64,000 nt of DNA from Saccharothrix espanaensis DSM 44229 (GTDB taxonomy: Bacteria; Actinomycetota; Actinomycetes; Mycobacteriales; Pseudonocardiaceae), in assembly GCF_000328705.1 (NCBI RefSeq), contig NC_019673.1, forward strand, positions 7,947,501 to 8,011,500, read 5' to 3'. Below are positions 15,396-24,716 of this stretch, piece by piece (position 1 is the first letter of the stretch; each line of letters opens with the position of its first letter). Below the pieces are notes generated by a model. That model was not told the origin of the DNA and searched no databases. It saw only the letters and a program-made list of their open reading frames with translations. A program made the position numbers and the translations under genes.

Positions 15396-16154
15396 CTACA
15401 GCCGGTGCTCGAACAGCAGCTGGGGAACTCCGCTCACCGGGTGCGGCACCACGTGGGCCTTCACCCGGAAGACCTCCAGCAGCACGTCCGGCGTCAGCAC
15501 GTCCTCCGGCTTCCCGGAAACGACCACCAGCCCGTCGTCCATCACGTGCAGCCGGTCGCAGTACGCCGCCGCCAGGTTCAGGTCGTGCAGCACGGTCAGC
15601 ACCGTGATGCCCAACCCGCGCACCAGGGCCAGCACCGCCAGCTGGTGGCTGATGTCCAGGTGGTTCGTGGGCTCGTCGAGCACCAGCACGTTCGGCTCCT
15701 GCGCCAGCGCCCGCGCGATCAGCACCCGTTGGCGCTCGCCACCGGACAGGCTCAGGAAGCTCCGGCCGGACAGGTGCGCGGCGTCCATCCGGGACAGCGC
15801 CGACGCGCAGATCTCCCGGTCCTCCCGCGTCTCCCCGTCGAACCCCGTCTGGTGCGGCAACCGTCCCATCGCCACGACCTCGGCCACCGTGAAGTCGAAT
15901 TCCACGTGGCTGTCCTGCGTCAACGCCGCCATCTCGCGCGCGCTCTCCCGCACCGTCAGCTCGGCCAGCGGGCGTCCGCCCAACCGCACGACCCCGCCCG
16001 TCGGCTGCAACGCCCGGTAGACGCACCTCAACGTCGTGGACTTGCCGCTGCCGTTGGGCCCGACGATCCCGTGCACCTCTCCGCCGCCCACCGACACCGT
16101 GACGCCACGCAGGATCCCCGCCACCGTGACCCCGTCGACCTCGACATCCACCAC
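15396..16154 (-). CDS. Iron-siderophore ABC transporter ATP-binding protein
   Basis: About 252 residues with Walker A GPNGSGKST, Q-loop near LTQDSHVEFDF, signature LSGGERQRV, Walker B VLVLDEP and H-switch TVLHDLNLAAAYCD: a FecE/FepC-type ATPase. The frame is open to 16208, but GTG 16154 (VVDVEVDGVTV) follows a GGGGGAAGG ribosome site and gives the family N-terminus. It lies between the permease and the binding protein. Confidence 0.9.
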   Translation of the reverse strand: MVDVEVDGVTVAGILRGVTVSVGGGEVHGIVGPNGSGKSTTLRCVYRALQPTGGVVRLGGRPLAELTVRESAREMAALTQDSHVEFDFTVAEVVAMGRLPHQTGFDGETREDREICASALSRMDAAHLSGRSFLSLSGGERQRVLIARALAQEPNVLVLDEPTNHLDISHQLAVLALVRGLGITVLTVLHDLNLAAAYCDRLHVMDDGLVVVSGKPEDVLTPDVLLEVFRVKAHVVPHPVSGVPQLLFEHRL

Positions 16155-16211
16155 GCCTTCCCCCGTCCTCCACACCACACCCGCCACAGACGCCGCCCAC
16201 GACCACACGCA

Positions 16212-17234
16212 TCACTTGCCGCCGAACACGTAGCCGCGCCCACGCATCAGGAACACGAAGCACGGCACGCCCAGCGCCGCCGTGATCACTCCCAGCGGCA
16301 GCTCTTCGGGGGCGGCCAGCAGGCGGGCCGCCACGTCGACCCAGATCAGGAAGCAGGCTCCGGCCAGTGGCGCGACGGCCAGGACCTTGCGGTGGTCCGC
16401 GCCGACCACGAGCCGCACCAGGTGCGGGAGCATCAGGCCGACGAAGCCGATCGCCCCGCTGACCGCCACCAGCACGCCCGTCATGGCCGCCGTCACCACG
16501 AACAGGACTTTGCGCAGCCGGGTGATGTCGACGCCGAGCGTGGTCGCGGTCTCGTCGCCCATCGACATCGCGTTGAGGTTCTTCGCCTGCACCCGCAGGT
16601 AGGTGATGCCAGCCAGGACCACCGTCGCCGCGATCGGCAGCGACATCCACGTCACCCCGCCCAGGCTGCCCAGCAGCCAGAACATCGCCGCGCGCGCCGC
16701 CTCGCCGCGCGGTGCCTGGAACACCAGCAGCATGGCTATCGCGGAGAAGCCGTACGCCATCGCCGTCCCGGTGAGCACCAGCCGCAACGGGGTGAGCCCG
16801 CCGCGCCGGGCGGCCAGGTACACCAGCGCCATCGCGGCCAGCGCCGACAGGAACGCCGCCGTCGACAGCGCGTAGATGCCCAGCGCCGCGAACAGGCCGG
16901 TCGTGGCCACCGCCGTCGCGCCGACGCTCGCTCCCGACGAGATGCCCAGCACGTACGGGTCGGCCAGGGCGTTGCGGACCATCGCCTGGATCGCCACGCC
17001 CACGACCGACAGCCCCGCTCCGACCACCGCGGCGAGGAGCACCCGGGGCAGCCGGATGTCCCAGACGATCCGGTACGCGCCCGCTTCCGCGGCGGCGATC
17101 ACGTCTCCCGTGAACGCCGCCTTCAGCAACCGCATGACGTCGGAGAACGGGACGCTCACCGGCCCCAGCGACACGCCGCACACGATCGACAGGGCCAGCA
17201 GCACGGTCAGGCCGGCGCACAGCCGTTTGGTCAC
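16212..17234 (-). CDS. FecCD-family siderophore permease
   Basis: The 340-residue integral membrane protein has ~9-10 hydrophobic segments and family landmarks RLPRVLLAAVVGAGLSVVG, DPYVLGISSGASVGA, GAIGFVGLMLPHLVR and ELPLGVITAALGVP. Only one permease is encoded, so it probably works as a homodimer like BtuC. GTG 17234 is chosen because GAAAGG lies 6 bp upstream; upstream codons to 17267 lack similarity. Confidence 0.9.
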   Translation of the reverse strand: MTKRLCAGLTVLLALSIVCGVSLGPVSVPFSDVMRLLKAAFTGDVIAAAEAGAYRIVWDIRLPRVLLAAVVGAGLSVVGVAIQAMVRNALADPYVLGISSGASVGATAVATTGLFAALGIYALSTAAFLSALAAMALVYLAARRGGLTPLRLVLTGTAMAYGFSAIAMLLVFQAPRGEAARAAMFWLLGSLGGVTWMSLPIAATVVLAGITYLRVQAKNLNAMSMGDETATTLGVDITRLRKVLFVVTAAMTGVLVAVSGAIGFVGLMLPHLVRLVVGADHRKVLAVAPLAGACFLIWVDVAARLLAAPEELPLGVITAALGVPCFVFLMRGRGYVFGGK

Positions 17235-17643
17235 CGGTCGCCTTTCGGACGGGTGGCCGTGCGGCACGCAGCCCGAGGGACCATCGCACCCGTCCCGCAG
17301 ACCACGGCAGGAGGTGGAACCGTTCGGCCGCCTGCGGGTGATCGGGCTCGTCCTCCGCCGGAGCGGACGACCTACCGTTGCGGGTCAGCGCCGGATTTCG
17401 ACCGGACTTCCCCCGCAGGAAGCTCCGCCGACCCTACGTCGTGGACCTGCCAGAACACGATTCCCGTGGCCCTGCTCACTCCCCGCCCTGCTTCCACCAC
17501 ACACAGCCCCACCACACAGCCACGCACCGCACCCACCCGCCACGCACCACGCGCCACGCCACGCACCCACGCACCCACGCACCCACGCACCACGCGCCAC
17601 GCGCCACCACCAGCCACGCACCGCCCGCACCGGCACGCCAAAA
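17235..17643. other. Upstream region of the importer operon with low-complexity tract
   Basis: This 409-bp stretch should contain the importer promoter. I searched by eye for an IdeR/DmdR-type iron box and found none. Bases 17480-17640 are a C/A-rich tract with tandem CCACGCAC units. Confidence 0.5.
17559..17590. repeat. 8-bp tandem repeat CCACGCAC x4
   Basis: Four exact head-to-tail copies of CCACGCAC, flanked by degenerate CCACGCGC copies, lie in the spacer downstream of leuB. Confidence 0.7.
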
Positions 17644-17688
17644 ACCCGAAGGCCGCTCCGACCAACGTGGTCGGAGCGGCCTTCGGGT
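17640..17688 (-). terminator. Intrinsic terminator of leuB
   Basis: A perfect 21-bp stem (17644-17664 with 17668-17688) has a 3-nt loop, and the minus strand continues TTTTT. It lies 16 bp beyond the leuB stop. This is the strongest terminator in the window. Confidence 0.9.
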
Positions 17689-17704
17689 CCGAAGCGCCCG
17701 GGTC

Positions 17705-18742
17705 TCAGCCCGTGCGGACGTTCGAGCTGACCAGTGCGGCGAGCCGGTCGCCCACCGCGTAGGTCGCCCCCGGCGAGGCGTGGTCCCGGGTGGCCAGGTC
17801 GAACGCCACCGAGGCCTCGATCCGCCGGGCGGGCTCGTGCTCACCGAGGTGGTCGAGCATCAGGGCGACGGAGAGGACCGCCGCCGTCGGGTCCGCGATG
17901 CCCTGCCCGGCGATGTCCGGCGCGCTGCCGTGCACCGGCTCGAACATGCTCGGGTTGCGCCGCGTCACGTCCAGGTTGCCGCTGGCCGCCAGTCCGATTC
18001 CGCCCGTCACCGCCGCCGCCAGGTCGGTGAGGATGTCGCCGAACAGGTTGTCCGTCACGATCACGTCGTACCGGGCCGGGTCGGTGACCAGGTGGATGGT
18101 CGCCGCGTCGACGTGCTGGTAGGCCACCGTCACGTCGGGGTGCTGCAACGACACCTCCTCCACCACGCGCGACCACAACGAACCCGCGTGCGTGAGCACG
18201 TTGGTCTTGTGCACCAGCGTGAGGTGCTTGCGGGGCCTGTTCGCCGCTCGGGCGAACGCGTCCCGCACCACCCGCTCCACCCCGAACGAGGTGTTGATCG
18301 ACACCTCGGTGGCGATCTCGTGCGGCGTGTCCTTGCGCAGGAGGCCGCCGTTGCCCGCGTACAGACCTTCGGTGCCCTCCCGCACGACCACCATGTCGAT
18401 CTCCGGCGGATCGGCGATCGGACTGCGCACTCCCGGGTACAACCGGGCCGGGCGCAGGTTCACGTGGTGGTCCAGTTCGAAGCGGAGACGGAGCAGCAGA
18501 CCGCGTTCCAGGATGCCGCTGGGGACCGAGGGGTCCCCGACCGCACCGAGCAGGATCGCGTCGTGCTGGCGCAGTTCGCCCAGCACGGACTCCGGCAAGA
18601 GCTCACCTGTGGCGTGCCAGCGCGCCGCGCCGAGGTCATAGCGGGTGATCTCAGCCGCCGGAACGACCTCACCGAGCACCTTCAGGGCCTCGGCGACGAC
18701 CTCGGGCCCGATCCCGTCTCCTGGGATCACTGCGAGCCGCAT
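17705..18742 (-). CDS. leuB: 3-isopropylmalate dehydrogenase
   Basis: The 345-residue NAD-dependent enzyme oxidises 3-isopropylmalate in leucine synthesis and the methylmalate analogue in the citramalate route. Family sequences include LAVIPGDGIGPEVV at the N-terminus, DAILLGAVGDPSVPSG, VVREGTEGLYAGNGG, NLFGDILTDLAAAVTG and FEPVHGSAPDIAGQGIADP. ATG 18742 follows GGGAGGT at 7 bp; a GTG two codons upstream is less likely. Two matching inverted repeats upstream suggest NdgR/LtbR control. Confidence 0.96.
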   Translation of the reverse strand: MRLAVIPGDGIGPEVVAEALKVLGEVVPAAEITRYDLGAARWHATGELLPESVLGELRQHDAILLGAVGDPSVPSGILERGLLLRLRFELDHHVNLRPARLYPGVRSPIADPPEIDMVVVREGTEGLYAGNGGLLRKDTPHEIATEVSINTSFGVERVVRDAFARAANRPRKHLTLVHKTNVLTHAGSLWSRVVEEVSLQHPDVTVAYQHVDAATIHLVTDPARYDVIVTDNLFGDILTDLAAAVTGGIGLAASGNLDVTRRNPSMFEPVHGSAPDIAGQGIADPTAAVLSVALMLDHLGEHEPARRIEASVAFDLATRDHASPGATYAVGDRLAALVSSNVRTG

Positions 18743-18762
18743 CCACACACCTCCCAGGTATC

Positions 18763-18781
18763 AGTCCCATTGCGCGGGACT
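18763..18781. promoter_or_regulatory. leuB upstream inverted repeat 1
   Basis: AGTCCC-ATTGCGC-GGGACT, 6-bp perfect arms with a 7-bp spacer, 20 bp upstream of the leuB ATG. The core TCCC-N7-GGGA equals that of the leuC/ndgR repeat. Candidate IclR-family operator. Confidence 0.65.
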
Positions 18782-18851
18782 AGTTTCCTTTGCGAAAGGC
18801 TACCGGTCGCGGACCCGTTCACCGCACTCGGAACACACTTCAGTGGCCATA

Positions 18852-18870
18852 TGTCCCGTACTGCGGGACA
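18852..18870. promoter_or_regulatory. leuB upstream inverted repeat 2
   Basis: TGTCCC-GTACTGC-GGGACA has the same arm and spacer lengths as repeat 1, 89 bp further upstream centre to centre. A pair of sites suggests cooperative binding or looping. Confidence 0.6.
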
Positions 18871-18969
18871 CCCGAACGGTTCAGTGCCCCCGTTCGGCCG
18901 TCACCCGATGTGCGTAAACGGCTCTGGCCGGCCGGGGCAACCCCGACCGGCCAGAGTGACGCACGGACG

Positions 18970-21900
18970 TCAGTCCGCTGAGCGGTTGCTCCTGGTCGCC
19001 TTCACCTTCACCACGTCGGCCTTGTCACCGGTGGCGTTGTGGTGGTTGAGGACGAGCAGGCTGTCCGCCTTGTCGGCGGTCAGCGCCGCGGCGTCGCGGT
19101 TGACCACCAGCGCGGTGCCCGGACGGGCCACGTAGGACAGCGCGGCGTCGCCGCCGCCCTGCACCCACAGGCCCGGCTTGAGCGGGTCGAACGACGACGG
19201 CGTGCCGATCGAGTCGATCAGCCCGTTCTTCGTGCCCGGCGCGACGTAGAAGCCGGCCACGCCCGAGGTGTAGGAGATCCGCGAGGTGTCCGCGTTCGGG
19301 TCGATGTCCAGCGACGACAGCAGCACCGGCAGGACCACCACGTTCGTGTCGAACACGTTGGTGTCCACGTCGCCGAACTGGCCGTTGACGGCCTGGATGT
19401 CGACCGTCTCCCCGGTCCGCAGGTCCTGCGTGACCGCCACCAGCAGGTCGGTGTCGGTCAGCTTGTTCGCGTAGACCTCGAAGTCCGGCACGCCGTCACC
19501 GGTCGTGTCGATGTCGACGAACGGCACCGTGTTGTTACCCAGGTTGTACCAGTTGCCCCAGGTCACGAGGCCGAACGCGAGCAGCGCGTTCTGCGGCTCG
19601 CCCTGCGCCTTGGCCAGCGGCGCGGTGGACGTGGCGCCCACGTACCGCAGGTCGCCGCCCTTGGCGGTGTCGTTGAGCGTGCAGTTCGTCGTCACGTTGC
19701 GGCGGCACTCGCGCAGCTTCGGCGAGGTCTGCTGCAACTCCAGGACGCTGACCAGCGACTTGTAGGCACCCTGGTTGACGCCGCGGCCGGTCAGGTTGAG
19801 CACCGACTGCTTGGCGTTGCCCTTGAACGTGACGTTGCTCGGCGTGTTGATGTCCGCCGCCGGCTTCGGGGCCGAGTACACCGGCACCCGCAGCGCGACC
19901 GTGGACCCGCTCTTGGGCGTGAACACGATCCGACCGGACGCGTCGGCCAGGAACTGGCGCGGCACGTCGAGGTGGGTGGCCTCGACCGTCGGGTCGACGG
20001 TCTTGCGCAGCGCCGCCGGGTCGTCGATCTTCAGCGTGACCTTGACCTTGGCGATGCCGCGCGGGCTGAGCCGCACGGTCCTCTGCGACAGCTCGTACTT
20101 GACGCCCGGGATGCTGGTCAGGGCCTCGTAGTCGATCGTGTAGTCGACCCACCTGGTGGACTTGTTGACCACCTTGACCGTCTTGGACAGCGCCACCGGC
20201 CTGGTCACCTCGACCACGCCGAACGACGCGCTGACCGCGCCCGGGTCGTCCTGCACGTACGCCAGCACCTGGTTGTCCAGGGCCGCCTTGCCGTCGATCC
20301 GGCCGGCACCCACGCGGTTGGGCGCGTAGGTCTTGCCGTCGGCCTTCACGTCGGCGGACGCGCTGTTCATGATCGCGGCCTTGACCTCTTCCGGGGTCCA
20401 GTCCGGGTGGGCCTGGCGGACCAGCGCGGCGATGCCCGTGGTGTGCGGGGCCGCCATCGACGTGCCGCTGAGCACCGCGGTCTTGTTGCCCGAGCCGACC
20501 GCCGCGGAGGCGATCGAGTCACCGGGCGCGGCCACGTCCGGCTTCACGACCGGGCCGCGCACGCCGCGCGAGGTGAACGAGCTCGGCGTGTCGGTGATCG
20601 CCTGGTCGTAGGTCGGCAGCGCGGTGCGCAGGTAGCCCGCGAGGCGGACGGTCAGCGTGCCCGCGGTCAGCGCCGGCCGCACCGACGCGGTCGCGCCGCC
20701 GGTGAGCTGGATGACCGGGATGGCCGCGTTGCCCGCGATGCCCGCGCTGAAGTTCTCCAGGGTCGAGCTGAAGATCGCGCCCACCGCGCCCGCGGCGGTC
20801 ACGTTGTTCGCCCGCGCGCCCGAACCGCAGCGCCGGCTGGCGTCGTTGTCGTCCCACTCCAGCCACGCGATCTTGCCCTTGACGGCGGCCGCGTCGGCGG
20901 CCGACAGCGGCTGGCAGCCGTCCTTGTTGCCGGCGTCGCCCAACGGCACGACCGGAGCCGTGACCGACTTGCCCTCGTAGTTGTACGACTGGCTGTACTG
21001 GCCGGACTTGAGGCCCGCGACGGCGGCCGGCGCGGTCGCCTCGGCGGCGTCGCGCAGCACGTACGCGTCACGGGAGCTGGCCACGGTCAGCGACTCGGGG
21101 GTGCTGCCCGGCGCACCGCCGATGTCGTACAGGTCGCCGCCGTTGCCCGCGGAGAACACCGTCACGACGCCGGAGGCGTTGAGCTTGCGGACGAACAGCG
21201 AGTCCGGGTCGTCCGGGGCGCCGTAGTCGGAGCCCAGCGACAGGTTGACCACGTCGAGGTGGTCGGAGAAGTCGCCGTCGCCGTCCGGGTCGAGCGACCA
21301 GTCCAGGGCCTGCGCGGTGACGTTGGTCGAACCCTCGCAGCCGAACACCTTCAGCGCGTAGAGCAGGGCCTTCGGCGCGGTGCCGGGGCCGATGCGCAGC
21401 GCGTTGAGCGAGTCGCCGGTCAGCTTGGTGTAGTCGCCCTTGAACGTGGAGCCGTCGGCGTTGACGCCGAAGCCCGCCGACGTGCCGGCGACGTGCGAGC
21501 CGTGGCCGTTGCAGTCGATCGGGTTCGGGTCGGGCTTCGGGGTGTTGACGGCCGGGTCCTTGCTCTCGCCGTCGTAGCCGTTGCCGACGAAGTCGTAGCC
21601 GCCGACCACCTTGGCGGTCGGGAAGTAGGAGGCGTCGACCTTGGTCTCGTCGATCGCCTCGAACGCCGGGATGGTGCCCGGACCGCCGAAGTCGGCGTGC
21701 GTGTAGTCGATGCCCGTGTCGATGATGCCGATCCGGGTGTCGTCACCGAGCTTGCCGTACTGCTGCCACACCTTGAGCGTGTTGGTCAGCTGGACGGCGG
21801 AGGAGTTCTGCCGGGACTTCGGGACCACGGTGCGGACGGACTTCACGTCCGCGCGCTGCGCGATCTCCCGGACCTTGTCGGCGTCGGCCGTGACGACCAC

Positions 21901-22302
21901 GCCCACCACGCCGTTGCCGGTCCGGTAGACCTCCTTGGTCGCGGCGTCCTTGCCCTTGAGGTCGCGCACCACGGAGTCGACGACCTTGCCGGTGTCGTTC
22001 TTCGTGGCCTTGGCGGCGTCCTTGGCCTGCTGCTTGGTCGCGCCCTGGCTGGTCTTCTCGGTGTAGGTGTCGACGGCCGGCTTGGCCTCCAACTCCACGA
22101 ACGCGGTGACCCGGCCCTCGGCGGCGGTCAGCCGCTTGCCCACCTTCAACTGCAACTTGCCGGCGTCCAGCCCGTGCGCGGCGGCGACGGACTCGGCCGG
22201 CTGGTCCTCCGCGGCCAGCGCGGGCGCGGCGGTCGAACCGGCGACGAGGATCGCCGCCAACACCGGTACCGCTGATCTGGCGACAACGCGAGATCGGCTC
22301 AC
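18970..22302 (-). CDS. Secreted subtilisin-like (S8) serine protease with PA domain
   Basis: The 1110-residue precursor has a signal peptide (about 1-31, ending APALA), an I9-type propeptide, and a subtilase domain with Asp195 (GIIDTGID), His267 (NGHGSHVAGT) and Ser615 (LSGTSMAAPH). A protease-associated domain interrupts the catalytic domain between His and Ser (around 460-550). The ~450-residue C-terminus is beta-rich with Fn3-like segments. GTG 22302 is preferred because the signal peptide begins there; the frame stays open to 22410. It stands alone between leuB and serA. Confidence 0.9.
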   Translation of the reverse strand: MSRSRVVARSAVPVLAAILVAGSTAAPALAAEDQPAESVAAAHGLDAGKLQLKVGKRLTAAEGRVTAFVELEAKPAVDTYTEKTSQGATKQQAKDAAKATKNDTGKVVDSVVRDLKGKDAATKEVYRTGNGVVGVVVTADADKVREIAQRADVKSVRTVVPKSRQNSSAVQLTNTLKVWQQYGKLGDDTRIGIIDTGIDYTHADFGGPGTIPAFEAIDETKVDASYFPTAKVVGGYDFVGNGYDGESKDPAVNTPKPDPNPIDCNGHGSHVAGTSAGFGVNADGSTFKGDYTKLTGDSLNALRIGPGTAPKALLYALKVFGCEGSTNVTAQALDWSLDPDGDGDFSDHLDVVNLSLGSDYGAPDDPDSLFVRKLNASGVVTVFSAGNGGDLYDIGGAPGSTPESLTVASSRDAYVLRDAAEATAPAAVAGLKSGQYSQSYNYEGKSVTAPVVPLGDAGNKDGCQPLSAADAAAVKGKIAWLEWDDNDASRRCGSGARANNVTAAGAVGAIFSSTLENFSAGIAGNAAIPVIQLTGGATASVRPALTAGTLTVRLAGYLRTALPTYDQAITDTPSSFTSRGVRGPVVKPDVAAPGDSIASAAVGSGNKTAVLSGTSMAAPHTTGIAALVRQAHPDWTPEEVKAAIMNSASADVKADGKTYAPNRVGAGRIDGKAALDNQVLAYVQDDPGAVSASFGVVEVTRPVALSKTVKVVNKSTRWVDYTIDYEALTSIPGVKYELSQRTVRLSPRGIAKVKVTLKIDDPAALRKTVDPTVEATHLDVPRQFLADASGRIVFTPKSGSTVALRVPVYSAPKPAADINTPSNVTFKGNAKQSVLNLTGRGVNQGAYKSLVSVLELQQTSPKLRECRRNVTTNCTLNDTAKGGDLRYVGATSTAPLAKAQGEPQNALLAFGLVTWGNWYNLGNNTVPFVDIDTTGDGVPDFEVYANKLTDTDLLVAVTQDLRTGETVDIQAVNGQFGDVDTNVFDTNVVVLPVLLSSLDIDPNADTSRISYTSGVAGFYVAPGTKNGLIDSIGTPSSFDPLKPGLWVQGGGDAALSYVARPGTALVVNRDAAALTADKADSLLVLNHHNATGDKADVVKVKATRSNRSAD

Positions 22303-22711
22303 AACGTGCCCCAACCGAGGTCTGATTCGACCCGGCAGGCAGCATCGCTCGGTGTCCGGTAGGGGTGGAGCTGCCCGCGCGGTGCCGTGCCCTCTACGAC
22401 ACCGGGTCAACCTCGTGGGTGGAACCTAATCGCTCCGCCGAGCCGATCATTTAGACCGAAAGAGTGACGGCACCCACAGATTTGAGGACCAACCGTCAAC
22501 TGTGACACCGCTGGGACCTGCGACGATAACCCTTCTCAGCGACCGCGCTCGCGCCCGTTCACACACCGTGGCCGCAAGCGTGCACAGACCCCACTGCACA
22601 GCCCCGACTCCACGACCACAGCGGCCGGGGGCCGCCGGGCTGCGGAATCTCCAGGGCAACCCCGGAGAACACCGCTACCCGTGACCCCCGGCCCGCCGGG
22701 AACCAACTCCA
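22303..22711. other. Spacer between the S8 protease start and serA end
   Basis: About 400 bp holding the protease promoter. Bases 22411-22560 are less GC-rich than the surroundings. No small gene is convincing. Confidence 0.5.
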
Positions 22712-22830
22712 CCGATCAACTCACCAAAAGCCCACCAACCGCCACAAGCCGATCAGCCCACTCAACCGACCAACCGCCAAGCCCGATCAGCTCACTCAAA
22801 GCCGACCAACCGCCGAAGCCGATCAGGTCA
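22712..22830. repeat. Four ~35-bp imperfect copies at the serA 3' end
   Basis: Units begin CCGATCA at 22712, 22749, 22783 and 22819, with periods 37, 34 and 36 bp, and share CCGATCAG.TCACTCAAAG. The last unit contains the serA stop codon (22828-22830, minus strand) and its final codons. The array looks like decaying duplications of the gene's own end. Confidence 0.75.
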
Positions 22831-24417
22831 CTCGAAGCTGACCGCGCGCACCGTGTGCGCACCCACCGCCGCACCGATCGGGTTCAGCACCGCGGTGTCC
22901 ACCGGCCGGTCGACGCGCAGCAGCATGAACGCGTCCGAGCCGTCCTTGGTCTGGCTGATCTGCGCCGCCTCGACGTTCACCCCGGCCTCGCCCAGCAGGG
23001 TGCCGACCGCGCCCATCACGCCCGGCCGGTCCGGGTACTCCAGCAGCAGCACGTTGCCCTCGGCGCGCAGGTCGAAGCTGCGGCCGTTCACGCCGACCAC
23101 CTTCTCCACCTGGTCCAGGCCGGTCAGCGTGCCGGACACCGAGATCACCGCGCCGTCGGCCTGCACCGCGCGCACCGTCACCAGGCTGCGGTGGTTGGCG
23201 CTCTCCGGCTCCTTGACCAGGTCGACCGAGACGCCCAGCGACGCGGCGAGGCTCGGCGCGTTGACGAACGTGACCTGCTCCTCCACCACGCTGGAGAACA
23301 CGCCGCGCAGCGCGGCCAGCGGCAGCACCGCCACGTCCTCGTTGGACAGCTCGCCGCGCACCTCGATGGTGACGCTGGTCGGGGCCTTCGCCGACAGCGC
23401 CGCCACGACCGCGCCGAGCTTCTGCACCAGCGGCAGGTAGGGGCGGACCTCCTCACCGACCACACCGCCGCCCTGCACGTTCACCGCGTCGGGCACGAAG
23501 TCGCCCTGCAACGCCAGCAGCACCGACTTCGCCACGTCGGTGCCCGCGCGGTCCTGCGCCTCGCTGGTCGACGCGCCCAGGTGCGGCGTCACGACCACGT
23601 TCGGCACCCCGAACAGCGGGCTCTCGGTGGTGGGCTCGGTGCTGAACACGTCGATGCCCGCGCCGCCGACCTGACCCTCCTTGACCGCCTCGGCCAGCGC
23701 CTCCTCGTCGACCAGGCCACCGCGCGCGGCGTTGACGATGATCACGCCGCGCTTGGCCTTGGCCAGCTGCTCCGCGCCGATCAGGCCCTTGGTCTCGGGG
23801 GTCTTGGGCAGGTGGATGGAGATCGCGTCGGCGCGCTCCAGCAGCTCCTCCAGCGTCACCAGCTCGATGCCGAGCTGGGCGGCGCGCTGCTGGCTGACGT
23901 ACGGGTCGTAGGCGATGATCTCGGTGCCGAACGCGGCGATCCGGGCGGCGAACAGCTGGCCGATCTTGCCCAGGCCGACCACGCCGATCGTCTTGCCGTT
24001 GATCTCGACGCCGTTGAACTTGCTGCGCTTCCACTCGTTGTTCTGGAGGGTGGCGTGCGCGGCCGGGATCTGCCGGGCGGTGGCCAGCAGCAGGGCCACG
24101 GCGTGCTCGGCGGCGCTGACGATGTTGGAGGTCGGGGCGTTGACCACCATGACGCCGCGCTCGGTGGCCGCCGGCACCTCGACGTTGTCCAGGCCGACGC
24201 CCGCGCGGGCCACGACCTTGAGCTTCGTGGTGGCCTGGAGGACTTCCTTGTCCACCTTCGTGGCGGACCGGACCAGCAGCGCGTCGGCGTCGGCCACGGC
24301 TTCGAGGAGCGCGGGACGGTCGGTGCCGTCGACGTGGCGCACTTCGATGCCTTCGCCGAAGACGTCGAGAACGGACGGGGCTAGCTTCTCGGCGATCAGG
24401 ACAACGGGCTTGGTCAC
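22828..24417 (-). CDS. serA: D-3-phosphoglycerate dehydrogenase
   Basis: The 529-residue enzyme starts serine synthesis by oxidising 3-phosphoglycerate. The NAD site is VVGLGKIGQLFAARIAAFG (near 145-163), followed by VNAARGGLVDEEAL and the His in VVTPHLGAST. Beyond ~320 comes an allosteric substrate-binding domain, then a C-terminal ACT domain (LLEYPDRPGVMGAVGTLLGE), as in the long mycobacterial type. GTG 24417 has GGGAG 8 bp upstream. Confidence 0.96.
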   Translation of the reverse strand: MTKPVVLIAEKLAPSVLDVFGEGIEVRHVDGTDRPALLEAVADADALLVRSATKVDKEVLQATTKLKVVARAGVGLDNVEVPAATERGVMVVNAPTSNIVSAAEHAVALLLATARQIPAAHATLQNNEWKRSKFNGVEINGKTIGVVGLGKIGQLFAARIAAFGTEIIAYDPYVSQQRAAQLGIELVTLEELLERADAISIHLPKTPETKGLIGAEQLAKAKRGVIIVNAARGGLVDEEALAEAVKEGQVGGAGIDVFSTEPTTESPLFGVPNVVVTPHLGASTSEAQDRAGTDVAKSVLLALQGDFVPDAVNVQGGGVVGEEVRPYLPLVQKLGAVVAALSAKAPTSVTIEVRGELSNEDVAVLPLAALRGVFSSVVEEQVTFVNAPSLAASLGVSVDLVKEPESANHRSLVTVRAVQADGAVISVSGTLTGLDQVEKVVGVNGRSFDLRAEGNVLLLEYPDRPGVMGAVGTLLGEAGVNVEAAQISQTKDGSDAFMLLRVDRPVDTAVLNPIGAAVGAHTVRAVSFE

Positions 24418-24716
24418 GGACGTGCTCCCGGGGGTTGGGCAAGGCGGGTGGGGAGCGCGGGGCCGTCACAGCGAGCCGAGACCCGCGCGGCCGGCCACGG
24501 CAATGTGTCCGGGTTGTTAACGAGCATAGCCGGCGGCGGCGCCGCTTCCACCACCCGGGTGCCCTGTCTCACCTGCTGGTTTCCCGTACGGGTGTCCTGT
24601 ATCGCCGGTCCGGGTGAACGGCCCTTCCGAGGGCCCGCCGCCCGCGCGGTGACCTCCGCGGCCACACGACGACCCCGCCCTCGTATCACCCGGCGCGGGG
24701 CCGGCATCGGATCGTC
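24418..24716. other. serA upstream spacer
   Basis: About 300 bp between divergent serA and the next gene. It should hold both promoters, but I could not assign -35/-10 elements. Confidence 0.4.

Noticed and set aside
17235..17560. Iron-box operator for the siderophore importer
   Set aside because: I looked for a TTAGGTTAG-like palindrome and found none convincing; a scored search could still find a weak site.
18787..18799. CCTTT-GCG-AAAGG palindrome near leuB
   Set aside because: It is short (5-bp arms) and does not match the other leu operators; it may be chance next to the repeat at 18763.
19039..22275. 1078-codon open frame antisense to the S8 protease
   Set aside because: It is an artefact of high third-position GC; the minus strand encodes a complete subtilase with all catalytic motifs and the plus frame has no domain.
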